DNA of 46,874 nt, taken from contig JABDPT010000205.1 in NCBI GenBank assembly GCA_013042605.1, positions 1 through 46,874 on the forward strand. The letters are read 5' to 3'. The notes under the pieces are model-generated. The model made no database searches. It worked only from the letters and a program-made list of their open reading frames with translations, and was not told the origin of the DNA. The translations under genes were made by a program, and so were the position numbers. Source of the DNA: Paracoccaceae bacterium. Its GTDB lineage: Bacteria > Pseudomonadota > Alphaproteobacteria > Rhodobacterales > Rhodobacteraceae. This document shows positions 1 to 8,565 of this stretch, in pieces (the first letter of the stretch is position 1; each line of letters starts with the position of its first letter).

Positions 1-386
1 TCTCAGACACGCTGGAGATCGCGCGCGATCATCTGGAACCCGGCACGAATGTCGTTCTGACGGTCGAGGCGAACATGGAGGCCGAGCAGCTCAAACTGCT
101 GGCGCGGTCGATTGTGCCGATTGACACGGTTGTGGCCGATGCCGGTCAGGCCGGGCTGCGGGTGTTCGTCGATCAGGATGACGCGATTGGCGCGGTTGCG
201 GGTCTTTTGGGACGGGCGCGGGGCGAGAGCGGGCTGGCCGGCCGGGGCGAGGTGCAGCTTTGTTTGATGTCCTTGGACCTGCCGGGGGAAGTGGACGTCT
301 CGCTTGGGACGGATTTTCCCGTGACACCGCAGATAAAGGGCGCGTTGAAATCTCTTCCTGGCGTCGTGACCGTAGAGGATGTTTGA
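1..386 (+). CDS. dnaE: DNA polymerase III subunit alpha, C-terminal end (partial)
   Basis: Open from the left edge of the window; the reading frame starts at base 3 and gives 127 residues ending at TGA 384-386. The segment matches the extreme C-terminus of bacterial replicative DnaE: the end of the OB-fold (LEPGTNVVLTVEANMEAEQL) followed by the tail domain with LRVFVDQ and the closing VTPQIKGALKSLPGVV pattern. The tail is the part of the alpha subunit that contacts the clamp and tau in the holoenzyme, known from the family. The polymerase and PHP domains lie outside the window, so catalytic residues cannot be checked. It converges on slyX with a 24-base gap. Confidence 0.85.
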   Translation, partial: SDTLEIARDHLEPGTNVVLTVEANMEAEQLKLLARSIVPIDTVVADAGQAGLRVFVDQDDAIGAVAGLLGRARGESGLAGRGEVQLCLMSLDLPGEVDVSLGTDFPVTPQIKGALKSLPGVVTVEDV

Positions 387-410
387 CCTCGAAGCGCGGC
401 GAAGAAGTTT

Positions 411-617
411 TTACCAGTGCGGCGGTCGCTGATCGGCCAACGGTACCGTGCCGCCGTCTGCCAGTTCCCGCTCTGCCTCGCGCTCCATCAGCATGCCGAT
501 CCGGCGCGACAGCCGCTCGATTTCGCGTTCCTGGCGGGCCACGACGTCTGACAATTCCTCGACCGTTCGGGTGAGGTGAGCCAGTTGTTCCTGTGCGCGT
601 GTAAGCTCATCAGCCAT
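411..617 (-). CDS. slyX: SlyX family protein
   Basis: A 68-residue protein that is almost entirely one predicted coiled coil (LTRAQEQLAHLTRTVEELSD, then VVARQEREIERLSRRIGML), followed by a short Pro-rich tail ending PPHW. Length, heptad pattern and the aromatic/Pro-rich end fit the SlyX family. The function of SlyX is not established; the name derives from a neighbour of slyD in Escherichia coli. It stands alone, convergent with dnaE and divergent from hisS, with 119 bp between slyX and hisS that must hold both promoters; I could not assign clear -35/-10 boxes there. Confidence 0.85.
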   Translation of the reverse strand: MADELTRAQEQLAHLTRTVEELSDVVARQEREIERLSRRIGMLMEREAERELADGGTVPLADQRPPHW

Positions 618-736
618 GGCGCTGAACTAGCACGGAGCTTACCCCTTGGCGAGAGGCCATGCCGCGCCAGCGCCTTGCCCCTGTAACACGGCTGGGCTAG
701 ACCCGCCGCGACAGTGTTTTGAAAGACCACAACGCG

Positions 737-2227
737 ATGGCGAAGCCCAATAAAACAAAGCGCCCCAAGGCCGAAAACCCCAAGGGGTTTCGCGACTATT
801 TCGGCGCAGAAGTGACCGAGAGGTCGCGCATGTTGGAGCAAATAGCCGATGTTTACCGGCTCTATGGGTTCGATCCGCTGGAAAGCCCGGCGGTCGAAAC
901 GGTCGAGGCGCTGGGCAAGTTCCTTCCCGATGTCGATCGTCCGAATGACGGCGTTTTCGCCTGGCAGGAAGAGGATGACTGGCTTGCCCTGCGCTATGAC
1001 CTGACGGCCCCCTTGGCCCGGGTCTTCGCACAACACCGCAACGATCTTCCCACGCCCTACCGTCGTTTTGCGATGGGGCCGGTCTGGCGCAACGAAAAGC
1101 CGGGGCCGGGGCGTTTTCGGCAGTTTTATCAATGTGATGCAGATACGGTCGGCACGGCTTCCGTGGCGGCGGATGCCGAGATTTGCGCGATGCTGGCCGA
1201 TACGCTCGAAGCGGTGGGTATTCCGCGCGGCGACTACATCGTGCGGGTGAACAACCGCAAGGTTCTGAACGGTGTGATGGAAGTCGCCGGGGTACTTGAT
1301 CCGTCCGACCCCGAAAAGCACGCCGATGAACGCGGCATCGTCCTGCGCGCCATCGACAAGCTTGATCGGCTTGGGACCGATGGGGTGCGTGCGCTTCTAG
1401 GCGAGGGACGCAAGGATGAAAGCGGGGATTTCACGAAAGGTGCGGGCCTGACGGACCGGCAGGCCGAGCTTGTCATGCGGTTCATGGGGGCCGCGGGGCT
1501 GGAAGAAACGGCGCTTTGGGCCGAGTTGCGCGCACTGGTCGACGGATCGGACGTTGGCGAAGAAGGCGTTAGCGAATTGCGCCATATTCAGGAGTTGCTG
1601 GTCGCGCAGGGCTATGGTCCCGACCGCATCATCATCGACCCGTCTGTGGTGCGAGGGCTGGGCTATTACACCGGCCCGGTCTTCGAGGCGGAACTGACCT
1701 TTGAGATTACCGACGAAAAGGGGCGTCCGCGCCAGTTCGGATCGGTCGCCGGGGGCGGGCGCTATGACGATCTGGTCAAGCGCTTCACCGGGCAGGCGGT
1801 TCCAGCCACAGGTATTTCCATCGGGGTTGATCGGCTTTTGGCCGCACTTCGCGCCAAGGGGCGGCTTGACGGGGCCGCGGTCGGCCCCGTGGTCGTCACG
1901 GTGATGGATCGCGACCGGATGGCCGATTATCAGGCCATGGTCGGCGAATTGCGCGCGGCGGGCATTCGGGCCGAAGTGTATCTGGGCAACCCCAAGAACT
2001 TCGGCAATCAGCTTAAATACGCGGATCGTCGCGAAAGCCCGGTCGCGATCATCGAAGGCGCAGACGAAAAAGAGCGCGGCGTGGTGCAGATCAAGGATTT
2101 GGTGCTGGGCGCGCAGATTGCTAAGGACGCGACGCTGGAGGAATGGAAGTCCCAGCCTGCGCAATTCGAATGCGCGCGCGCCGACCTCGTGGCCGAGGTG
2201 CGTCGCCTGCTGGACCGCCGGGGATGA
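737..2227 (+). CDS. hisS: Histidine--tRNA ligase
   Basis: Class II aminoacyl-tRNA synthetase of 496 residues that charges tRNA-His in the cytoplasm. The ATG at 737 is preferred; an upstream TTG at 719 would add six residues. Visible motifs: RYDLTAP at about 86-92 where most bacterial HisRS have RPEGTA; motif 2 with the ATP-binding Arg in [20 protein letters not shown] (about 114-133); the histidine-binding [14 protein letters not shown] at about 304-317; motif 3 in GGGRYDDL and [13 protein letters not shown]. Several of these match the eukaryote/archaea-like HisRS known in many alphaproteobacteria. The C-terminal anticodon-binding domain is present ([11 protein letters not shown] onward). The stop overlaps the hisZ start (ATGA at 2224). 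Confidence 0.95.
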   Translation: MAKPNKTKRPKAENPKGFRDYFGAEVTERSRMLEQIADVYRLYGFDPLESPAVETVEALGKFLPDVDRPNDGVFAWQEEDDWLALRYDLTAPLARVFAQHRNDLPTPYRRFAMGPVWRNEKPGPGRFRQFYQCDADTVGTASVAADAEICAMLADTLEAVGIPRGDYIVRVNNRKVLNGVMEVAGVLDPSDPEKHADERGIVLRAIDKLDRLGTDGVRALLGEGRKDESGDFTKGAGLTDRQAELVMRFMGAAGLEETALWAELRALVDGSDVGEEGVSELRHIQELLVAQGYGPDRIIIDPSVVRGLGYYTGPVFEAELTFEITDEKGRPRQFGSVAGGGRYDDLVKRFTGQAVPATGISIGVDRLLAALRAKGRLDGAAVGPVVVTVMDRDRMADYQAMVGELRAAGIRAEVYLGNPKNFGNQLKYADRRESPVAIIEGADEKERGVVQIKDLVLGAQIAKDATLEEWKSQPAQFECARADLVAEVRRLLDRRG

Positions 2228-3282
2228 CCGATCCGGTTGCGATCAGCCAGGAGGCGCAGCGGTTCGTGCGGGCTTTCGAGGGCGCGGGCGCAGAGCTGAT
2301 TGATACGGATGTTCTGCAACCGGCCGAGGTCTTGCTCGATCTTTACGGCGAAGACATGCGGGCGCGGGCCTTCGTGTCGTCCGATCCGCTGCGGGGCGAG
2401 GTGATGCTGCGACCGGATTTCACGGTGCCGGTGGTTCAGATGCATCTTGCCGGTGGCGCATCGCAGGCGCGCTATACGTATCAGGGCAAGGTGTTTCGCC
2501 AGCAAGCCGATGGCAGCGACCGGCCTGCGGAGTATCAGCAGGTGGGGTTCGAGCTTTTCAACGGAGACAATCCAGTGGACGCCGACGCCGAGGTGTTCGC
2601 GCTCTTCGATCGGCTTCTGACGCCGATGGGCCTGCGTGCCGCGACGGGCGACATCGGCATTTTGCGCGCGGCGGTGATGGGCCTTGAAACGAGCGAAAAC
2701 CGTCGCGCGGCTCTGCTGCGCCATCTCTGGCGGCCGCGTCGGTTTCGCGCGCTTCTTGAACGGTTCTCAAACCCTCTGCCCGCGCGTGCGCCCGTATCGA
2801 TGATCGATGCGCCCGAGATCGGATTGCGCAGCCGGGCAGAAGTCGAGGCGCGGCTTGCGGCGCAGGCTGAAGATGCATGCGTGGCCGCTATTTCAGCCGG
2901 GCAAGCTGAGTTGGTCGACATTATCCTGGGTCTCAAGGAAGAGGCTCCGATCGTCCTGTCGCATTTGAATGATCTTGTGGTGGATATGCCTGCGATTGCG
3001 CCGGCGGTTGCCAGTTTTTCCGCGCGGCTTGATGCCCTGTCGGCGCGTGGGATCGACGTCGAAACACTTGCCTTCGAAGCGAGCTATGGGCGCACCGCGC
3101 TTGAGTATTACGACGGGTTCGTCTTCGGCTTTTACGCGCCGGACCGCCCCGATCTGCCTCCGGTGGCAACCGGGGGGCGTTATGATGCGTTGACCCGTGC
3201 GCTCGGTGGGTCAGAGGCGCCACGCGCCGTAGGCGGCGTCATCCGGCCCGGTCTGATCGTTGAACTGGGGCTGGCGCCATGA
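2224..3282 (+). CDS. hisZ: ATP phosphoribosyltransferase regulatory subunit HisZ
   Basis: A 352-residue HisRS paralogue that has lost aminoacylation and instead binds and regulates the short form of HisG in the first step of histidine synthesis. The ATG at 2224 overlaps the hisS stop by four bases, so translation is probably coupled; the longer upstream reading frame runs inside hisS and is rejected. HisRS-like core elements are recognisable ([29 protein letters not shown]-like region [20 protein letters not shown]), but there is no anticodon-binding domain, as expected. It is directly followed by short-form HisG, its obligate partner, with another ATGA overlap. Confidence 0.93.
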   Translation: MTDPVAISQEAQRFVRAFEGAGAELIDTDVLQPAEVLLDLYGEDMRARAFVSSDPLRGEVMLRPDFTVPVVQMHLAGGASQARYTYQGKVFRQQADGSDRPAEYQQVGFELFNGDNPVDADAEVFALFDRLLTPMGLRAATGDIGILRAAVMGLETSENRRAALLRHLWRPRRFRALLERFSNPLPARAPVSMIDAPEIGLRSRAEVEARLAAQAEDACVAAISAGQAELVDIILGLKEEAPIVLSHLNDLVVDMPAIAPAVASFSARLDALSARGIDVETLAFEASYGRTALEYYDGFVFGFYAPDRPDLPPVATGGRYDALTRALGGSEAPRAVGGVIRPGLIVELGLAP

Positions 3283-3974
3283 GCTTGAAACTCGGGGTCC
3301 CGTCCAAAGGCCGCCTGATGGACAAGACGTTCGACTGGTTCACCCGGCGCGGGGTCGACATGCGGTCTTCGGGCGATGGGCGCGAATACGTGGCGACCAG
3401 CGGGATCGAAGGGCTTGAACTTGTGCTGCTTTCGGCCGGGGAAATCCCACGCGAACTTGGCGCGGGGCGCATCCATATCGGCGTGACCGGGACGGATGTC
3501 GTGCGCGACCGCCTGCCGTCATGGGATACGCAGGTGGCCGAGATCGCCCCGCTGGGCTTCGGTCATGCAGAGCTTCTGATCGCGGTGCCGCGGTTCTGGG
3601 TGGATGTCGACACGCTCCACGATCTCGACGCGGTCGCTGCCGCGTTTCGCCGAACCCACGGGCACCGCCTGCGTATCGCGACGAAGTATCACCGGCTGGT
3701 GCGCGAGTTCCTGCGCGCCCAGGGGGTTGCCGATTACCGATTGGTCGACAGTCAGGGTGCGACCGAGGGTACGGTGCGCAACCTCACCGCTGAAGCGATT
3801 GCGGATATCACGTCGACCGGTGAGACGCTGCGGGCGAACCACCTCAAGCCGCTGAGCGACGGGGTTATCCTGAAAAGCCAGGCAACCCTGTTCAAGTCGC
3901 GCAAGGCATCGTGGGATACCGATACGCGGGAGACATTGGCGGTTCTTCTTGAGCGGGTCGGCCTTTCGGGTTGA
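3279..3974 (+). CDS. hisG: ATP phosphoribosyltransferase, short form
   Basis: Catalytic subunit (231 residues) that condenses ATP and PRPP to phosphoribosyl-ATP, the committed step of histidine synthesis. Motifs: GVPSKGRLMDKT at the N-terminus, GVTGTDVVRDRL, ATKYHRLVREFL, and the PRPP-binding ADITSTGETLRANHL. The length is that of the short form, which lacks the C-terminal regulatory domain and works as a hetero-octamer with HisZ, encoded just upstream with a 4-base overlap. In this group of bacteria feedback by histidine acts through HisZ (known for the family). No histidine leader peptide or T-box is visible upstream of the hisS-hisZ-hisG run. Confidence 0.95.
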   Translation: MSLKLGVPSKGRLMDKTFDWFTRRGVDMRSSGDGREYVATSGIEGLELVLLSAGEIPRELGAGRIHIGVTGTDVVRDRLPSWDTQVAEIAPLGFGHAELLIAVPRFWVDVDTLHDLDAVAAAFRRTHGHRLRIATKYHRLVREFLRAQGVADYRLVDSQGATEGTVRNLTAEAIADITSTGETLRANHLKPLSDGVILKSQATLFKSRKASWDTDTRETLAVLLERVGLSG

Positions 3975-4037
3975 CGGCAGCCCTTGCGCAACTCCGGTGG
4001 GGCAGAGCATGGTGGTCGCGCAAAGGAGAAGTCGCCT

Positions 4038-4430
4038 ATGTCTCTTGTTGATGATGCCGCGCGGGTCCGCGAGAACGCCCATGCCCCGTATTCCCGGTTC
4101 AAGGTCGGTGCCGCGATCCGCACATCTGCGGGAAACGTCTATCTTGGCTGCAACGTCGAAAACGTCGCCTATCCGGAGGGCACCTGCGCCGAAGCAGGGG
4201 CCATCGCGGCCATGGTCGCGGCGGGTGAGGGCGACATCGCCGAAGTCGCCGTGATCGCCGACTGCCCGAACCCGGTTCCGCCCTGTGGCGGATGCCGCCA
4301 GAAGATCGCTGAATTCGCCAGCGGGTCCGTTCCCGTGACCATGGCGACCACGGCCGGGGCCACCAGGACGGTAACGGTTGCCGACTTGCTGCCGGGCGCA
4401 TTCGGTGCCGACCACATGGACAAGGTGTGA
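4038..4430 (+). CDS. cdd: Cytidine deaminase
   Basis: A 130-residue zinc enzyme that deaminates cytidine and deoxycytidine to uridine and deoxyuridine. The ATG at 4038 is set by a strong Shine-Dalgarno AAAGGAGAA at 4022-4030. The HxE/CxE-type motif is TCAEAGA (zinc ligand Cys50, proton shuttle Glu52), and the second zinc motif is PPCGGCRQ (Cys83, Cys86), so this is the homotetrameric three-cysteine class. Substrate-binding NVENVAYPEG is present. It opens the nucleoside salvage run cdd-deoA-deoB-add-upp and lies only 63 bases after hisG with no visible terminator, so read-through from the his genes is possible. Confidence 0.95.
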   Translation: MSLVDDAARVRENAHAPYSRFKVGAAIRTSAGNVYLGCNVENVAYPEGTCAEAGAIAAMVAAGEGDIAEVAVIADCPNPVPPCGGCRQKIAEFASGSVPVTMATTAGATRTVTVADLLPGAFGADHMDKV

Positions 4431-5746
4431 ACGACATGGACGCGCGCGGGATCCTATATCGGTTGCGTGCGGGCGAGACGCTGACCAGTGACGAAATCGC
4501 GTGGTTTGCGCAGGGCCTTGGGTCGGGCGCGGTCAGCGATGCACAAGCGGGGGCCTTCGCAATGGCGGTGTGCCAGCGCGGGCTGTCCGTCCCCGAACGG
4601 GTCGCGCTGACTTTGGCGATGCGCGATAGCGGGGACCGGATGCAGTGGGACCTGCCGGGCCCGGCAGTGGACAAGCATTCGACCGGTGGGCTGGGAGATT
4701 GCGTGTCCTTGCTGCTCGCACCAATCCTCGCCGAAGCGGGGGCTTATGTGCCGATGATCTCGGGCCGCGGGCTTGGGCACACGGGCGGGACGCTCGACAA
4801 GCTTGAAGCGATTGCGGGCATGACGGTCGAGCAAAGCGAGGACGGGTTTCGCAAGATCGTGGGTGAGGTCGGCTGTGCCATCGTCGCCGCAAGCGGCGAT
4901 CTGGCCCCGGCGGACCGGCGGCTTTATGCGATCCGCGACGTGACCTCTACCGTTGAAAGCATCGATCTGATCACGGCGTCCATCCTGTCGAAAAAGCTTG
5001 CGGCGGGGCTTGATACGCTGGTCCTTGACGTCAAATCGGGCAGCGGCGCGTTCATGGCGACCGAGGCCGAGGCCGAGGCTTTGGCGCGGTCGCTTGTGCA
5101 GACGGCGAATGATGCAGGATGCCGGACGATGGCCATTCTGACGGATATGAACCAGCCGTTGGCCCCGGCGGTGGGCAATGCGCTTGAAGTCAGGGCAGTG
5201 GTTGCCGCGTTGTCCGGGGCGTCGGGATATGAAGCGCTCAATGACGTCACGGTGGCGCTTTGCGGCGCGGTGCTGCATCTTGCCGGGCTTTCACCGGATC
5301 CGGATGCGGGCGAGGCTGTGTCGCGGGATATTCTGCAATCGGGGCGCGCGGCGGAGCGGTTTGCCCGCATGATCGCGGCGCAGGGTGGGCCGTTGGATAT
5401 TGTCGAAAACCCCGATGCCTCGCTTGCCAGCGCTCCGGTCATACGCGAGGTGCGAGCTGAAGAGGCCGGGGCGGTCACAGCCATCGATGGGCGCGCGCTG
5501 GGCATGGCCGTGGTGCGCATGGGCGGTGGACGGATGCGGGGCGGCGATCCGATCGATCCGGCTGTCGGGTTGAGCGATGTAGCGCGGCTCGGCACATGTG
5601 TGGAGGCGGGCACGCCGCTGGCGATTTTGCACGCCGCCGACGACGCCAGTGCCGATGCCGCGCAAGCGGCCGTTCTGGATGCGTTTACGATTGGCGATCA
5701 GGCGGTTGAACCCTGGCCGCTGATTCATCAAAGGGTTTTGTCATGA
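4427..5746 (+). CDS. deoA: Thymidine phosphorylase
   Basis: Phosphorolyses thymidine and deoxyuridine to base plus 2-deoxyribose-1-phosphate. The protein is 439 residues if started at GTG 4427, which overlaps the cdd stop; an ATG at 4436 with AAGGTG eight bases upstream is an equally good start (436 residues). Family signatures: DKHSTGGLGD (phosphate binding), SGRGLGHTGGTLDKLEAI (thymidine/pyrimidine phosphorylase signature), SILSKKLAAGLDTLVLDVK (substrate binding). The C-terminal alpha/beta domain is complete. The deoxyuridine made by Cdd is a direct substrate, and the product goes to DeoB encoded next. Confidence 0.94.
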   Translation: MNDMDARGILYRLRAGETLTSDEIAWFAQGLGSGAVSDAQAGAFAMAVCQRGLSVPERVALTLAMRDSGDRMQWDLPGPAVDKHSTGGLGDCVSLLLAPILAEAGAYVPMISGRGLGHTGGTLDKLEAIAGMTVEQSEDGFRKIVGEVGCAIVAASGDLAPADRRLYAIRDVTSTVESIDLITASILSKKLAAGLDTLVLDVKSGSGAFMATEAEAEALARSLVQTANDAGCRTMAILTDMNQPLAPAVGNALEVRAVVAALSGASGYEALNDVTVALCGAVLHLAGLSPDPDAGEAVSRDILQSGRAAERFARMIAAQGGPLDIVENPDASLASAPVIREVRAEEAGAVTAIDGRALGMAVVRMGGGRMRGGDPIDPAVGLSDVARLGTCVEAGTPLAILHAADDASADAAQAAVLDAFTIGDQAVEPWPLIHQRVLS

Positions 5747-6951
5747 GCCGGGCGTTTCTTGTGGTGATGGACTCCGTGGGTGCTGGCGGGGCGCCTGATG
5801 CCGACAGCTTCTTCAACGACGGGGTACCCGATACCGGGGCCAATACCTTGGCCCACATCGCGCAGGCCTGTGCAGAGGGCCGTGCCGATGATGGTAGGAC
5901 CGGGCCGCTGGCGATGCCAAATCTCGATGCGCTAGGGCTGGGGGCAGCCGTGCGACTGGCGTCGGGTGACGCAACGCCGGGTCTCGAGGCAAGCCCAAAA
6001 GGCCTGTGGGGGGCGGCGACCGAGGCGTCTCGGGGCAAGGACACGCCCTCGGGGCATTGGGAATTGGCGGGGGTGCCGGTGCCGTGGGATTGGCACTTCT
6101 TTCCGAAGGCGGATCCTGCGTTTCCTGATGATCTGGTCGCCGAGGTCTGCCGCCTTGCCGATGTGACCGGCATTCTGGGCAACCGGCACGCCTCGGGCAC
6201 CGTGGTGATCGAAGAGGAGGGCGCCCGGCACATCGAGACGGGGTGGCCGATCTGCTATACCTCGGCCGACAGCGTGTTTCAGATCGCAGCGCATGAAGAA
6301 CACTTCGGCCTCGACCGTCTTTTGGCGCTGTGCGAGGGGTTGGCCCCGACGCTGCATGCGATGAAGGTGGGTCGGGTGATCGCGCGGCCTTTCGTCGGTG
6401 ACCCCGGTAATTTCGAGCGCACGCCAAACCGGCATGACTATGCCATCGACCCGCCCGCGCCGACGCTATGCGATTGGGTCCAACAGGCCGGGCGGCGGGT
6501 GCAGGCGGTCGGCAAGATCGGAGACATCTTTTCGATGCGCGGGATCGACGAAGTGCGCAAAGGCCCGGATGCGGATCTTATGGAGCATCTGATGTCGTAT
6601 ATTGCAGAGGCACCGGACGGCAGCCTGACCTTCGCCAATTTCGTCGAGTTCGACAGTATTTATGGACATCGCCGCGATATTGCCGGGTACGCCCGCGCTC
6701 TGGAGTGGTTCGACGCACAGATACCGCGCATGCTGGCGTCGTTACGGCCGGATGATTTTATCCTTTTCACGGCCGATCACGGCAATGACCCAAGTTGGAC
6801 GGGCACGGATCACACGCGCGAGCGTGTGCCGGTTGTCGGCTTTGGTCGTGGCTTGCGCGAGGTCGGGCAGGTGGCCTTTACCGATGTTGCCGCCAGTGTG
6901 GCAATGCATCTGGACGTTCCCGCGCAGGGTCCGGGAAGGAGCTTTTTGTGA
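5743..6951 (+). CDS. deoB: Phosphopentomutase
   Basis: Interconverts (deoxy)ribose-1-phosphate and -5-phosphate, linking nucleoside phosphorolysis to central metabolism. 402 residues, alkaline-phosphatase superfamily. Two manganese sites are visible: the N-terminal VVMDSVGAG with Asp9/10 region and the C-terminal TADHGNDPSWTGTDHTRE. The catalytic threonine lies in RGKDTPSGHWELAG. The ATG overlaps the deoA stop (ATGA), and the stop overlaps the GTG start of add, so it sits in a tightly coupled operon. A deoxyribose-phosphate aldolase gene (deoC), the next step, is not in the window. Confidence 0.95.
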   Translation: MSRAFLVVMDSVGAGGAPDADSFFNDGVPDTGANTLAHIAQACAEGRADDGRTGPLAMPNLDALGLGAAVRLASGDATPGLEASPKGLWGAATEASRGKDTPSGHWELAGVPVPWDWHFFPKADPAFPDDLVAEVCRLADVTGILGNRHASGTVVIEEEGARHIETGWPICYTSADSVFQIAAHEEHFGLDRLLALCEGLAPTLHAMKVGRVIARPFVGDPGNFERTPNRHDYAIDPPAPTLCDWVQQAGRRVQAVGKIGDIFSMRGIDEVRKGPDADLMEHLMSYIAEAPDGSLTFANFVEFDSIYGHRRDIAGYARALEWFDAQIPRMLASLRPDDFILFTADHGNDPSWTGTDHTRERVPVVGFGRGLREVGQVAFTDVAASVAMHLDVPAQGPGRSFL

Positions 6952-7934
6952 GCCAGGCCGCATCGCCGAAGGTCGAGTTGCACCTGCATCTGGAAGGTGC
7001 TGCGCCGCCTGCGTTCATACGGGGCCTTGCTTCCGAAAAGAACGTCGATCTGTCGCGCATCTTCGACGCCGATGGCCATTATTCCTATCGGGATTTTACA
7101 GAATTTCTAAGGGTTTACGAGGCGGCGACGTCGGTCTTGCAGTCGCCCGAAGACTATTACCGCCTGACCCGTGCGGTGCTGTCCGAAAGCGCCGCATCCG
7201 GTGTGGTCTATTCCGAAACGTTTCTGTCCCCGGATTTCTGTGGTGGGCGCGATCTGGGCGCTTGGCGTGAATACCTTCACGCCATTCGCACGGCGGCGGA
7301 TGAGGCGACGCGGGATGACGGGATCACTTTGCGCGGCATCGTCACGTGCATTCGCCATTTCGGGCCAGAGAAAGCAAAGCAAACAGCCTTTTGCGCGGCG
7401 GAAACGGCGGGCGATTGGCTGGTTGGGTTTGGCATTGCGGGGGATGAAAGTGTTGGTGAGCCGGGTGACTTCGCCTGGAGCTTTGACATGGCCCGCGAGG
7501 CGGGTCTGCGCTTGACCGCCCATGCTGGCGAGTGGCGCGGGCCCAAAGGTGTTGCCGACACGCTTGATGCGTTGCGGGTCGAGCGGATCGGCCATGGCGT
7601 GCGGTCCATTCAGGATCTCGCATTGGTGGATCGTCTTGCCGAGGACGGAATCGTGCTTGAAGTTTGCCCCGGTTCGAATATCGCGCTTGGCATCTACCCC
7701 GATTGGCGGGCTCATCCGATAGAGCGGCTGCGCGAGCGCGGTGTGAAAGTCACGGTTTCGACCGATGACCCGCCATTCTTTCATACGACCATGGCGCACG
7801 AATTCGATCGGCTGGCGGATGCTTTCGGCTGGGATGACGGCGATTTTGCCGTGCTCAATCGCACTGCCGCCGAAGCCGCGTTTTGTGACAGGGTGACCCG
7901 AGACATGATCATCAAGAAACTGGAGGCCGCATGA
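6948..7934 (+). CDS. add: Adenosine deaminase
   Basis: Deaminates adenosine and deoxyadenosine to inosine forms; 328 residues in the metal-dependent hydrolase TIM-barrel family. The GTG at 6948 is chosen because it overlaps the deoB stop and has the Shine-Dalgarno GGAAGGA at 6934-6940; the longer upstream frame lies inside deoB. Zinc ligands and catalytic residues are in the expected motifs: ELHLHLEG (His12, His14), [10 protein letters not shown] (His and Glu), RIGHGVRS, and STDDPPFF (Asp-Asp). A related possibility is an adenine deaminase-like member, but the HAGE/GHG/STDDP set and neighbours favour adenosine. Stop overlaps upp by four bases. Confidence 0.9.
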   Translation: MSQAASPKVELHLHLEGAAPPAFIRGLASEKNVDLSRIFDADGHYSYRDFTEFLRVYEAATSVLQSPEDYYRLTRAVLSESAASGVVYSETFLSPDFCGGRDLGAWREYLHAIRTAADEATRDDGITLRGIVTCIRHFGPEKAKQTAFCAAETAGDWLVGFGIAGDESVGEPGDFAWSFDMAREAGLRLTAHAGEWRGPKGVADTLDALRVERIGHGVRSIQDLALVDRLAEDGIVLEVCPGSNIALGIYPDWRAHPIERLRERGVKVTVSTDDPPFFHTTMAHEFDRLADAFGWDDGDFAVLNRTAAEAAFCDRVTRDMIIKKLEAA

Positions 7935-8563
7935 AAGACCACCTGACCGTCGTCAAACATCCGCTGGTGCAGCATAAACTGACCCTGATGCGTGATGTCG
8001 AAACGCCCACTGCCGTATTCCGCCAGCTTCTTCGCGAGATCAGTCAACTTCTGGCCTATGAGGTCACGCGCGAATTGCCGATGACCACGAAACGGATCAC
8101 GACGCCGCTCAAATCCATGGACAGCCCTACGCTTGAAGGCCGCAAGCTGGCCTTGGTGTCGATATTACGGGCGGGGAACGGGTTGCTTGACGGGATGCTG
8201 GAGCTGATCCCATCGGCGCGCGTGGGCTTTGTCGGTCTTTATCGCGACGAGGAAACGCTTCAGCCGGTTCAGTATTATTTCAAGGTGCCGACCGAGCTTG
8301 ATGAACGTCTGGTCATCGCGGTCGATCCGATGCTGGCCACCGGCAACTCATCCGTCGCCGCGATTGATCTGTTGAAAGGCGCCGGGGCTAAGGACATTCG
8401 TTTCTTGTGTTTGCTGGCCGCACCGGAAGGGGTGGCACGGATGAAAGAGGCGCATCCGGATGTGCCGATTGTGACGGCGGCGCTTGATGAGGGGCTGAAC
8501 GAACTGGGTTATATTGTTCCGGGGCTGGGCGATGCGGGCGACCGGATGTTCGGAACCAAATAG
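7931..8563 (+). CDS. upp: Uracil phosphoribosyltransferase
   Basis: Salvages uracil with PRPP to UMP; 210 residues, the usual length. The PRPP-binding loop reads [13 protein letters not shown] in its typical position, and the family-typical [18 protein letters not shown] flexible arm and the C-terminal uracil-binding [16 protein letters not shown] are intact. The ATG overlaps the add stop (ATGA). It is the last gene of the hisS-to-upp run: Cdd and DeoA release uracil, which Upp recaptures. It is convergent with the M48-like gene, only two bases separating the stops, and no hairpin terminator is visible in between. Confidence 0.95.
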   Translation: MKDHLTVVKHPLVQHKLTLMRDVETPTAVFRQLLREISQLLAYEVTRELPMTTKRITTPLKSMDSPTLEGRKLALVSILRAGNGLLDGMLELIPSARVGFVGLYRDEETLQPVQYYFKVPTELDERLVIAVDPMLATGNSSVAAIDLLKGAGAKDIRFLCLLAAPEGVARMKEAHPDVPIVTAALDEGLNELGYIVPGLGDAGDRMFGTK

Positions 8564-8565
8564 CC

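Noticed and set aside
387-736. Search for a histidine leader peptide, T-box or attenuator before hisS
   Set aside because: No His-rich leader, T-box motif or alternative hairpins were seen; the region is occupied mostly by slyX on the opposite strand.
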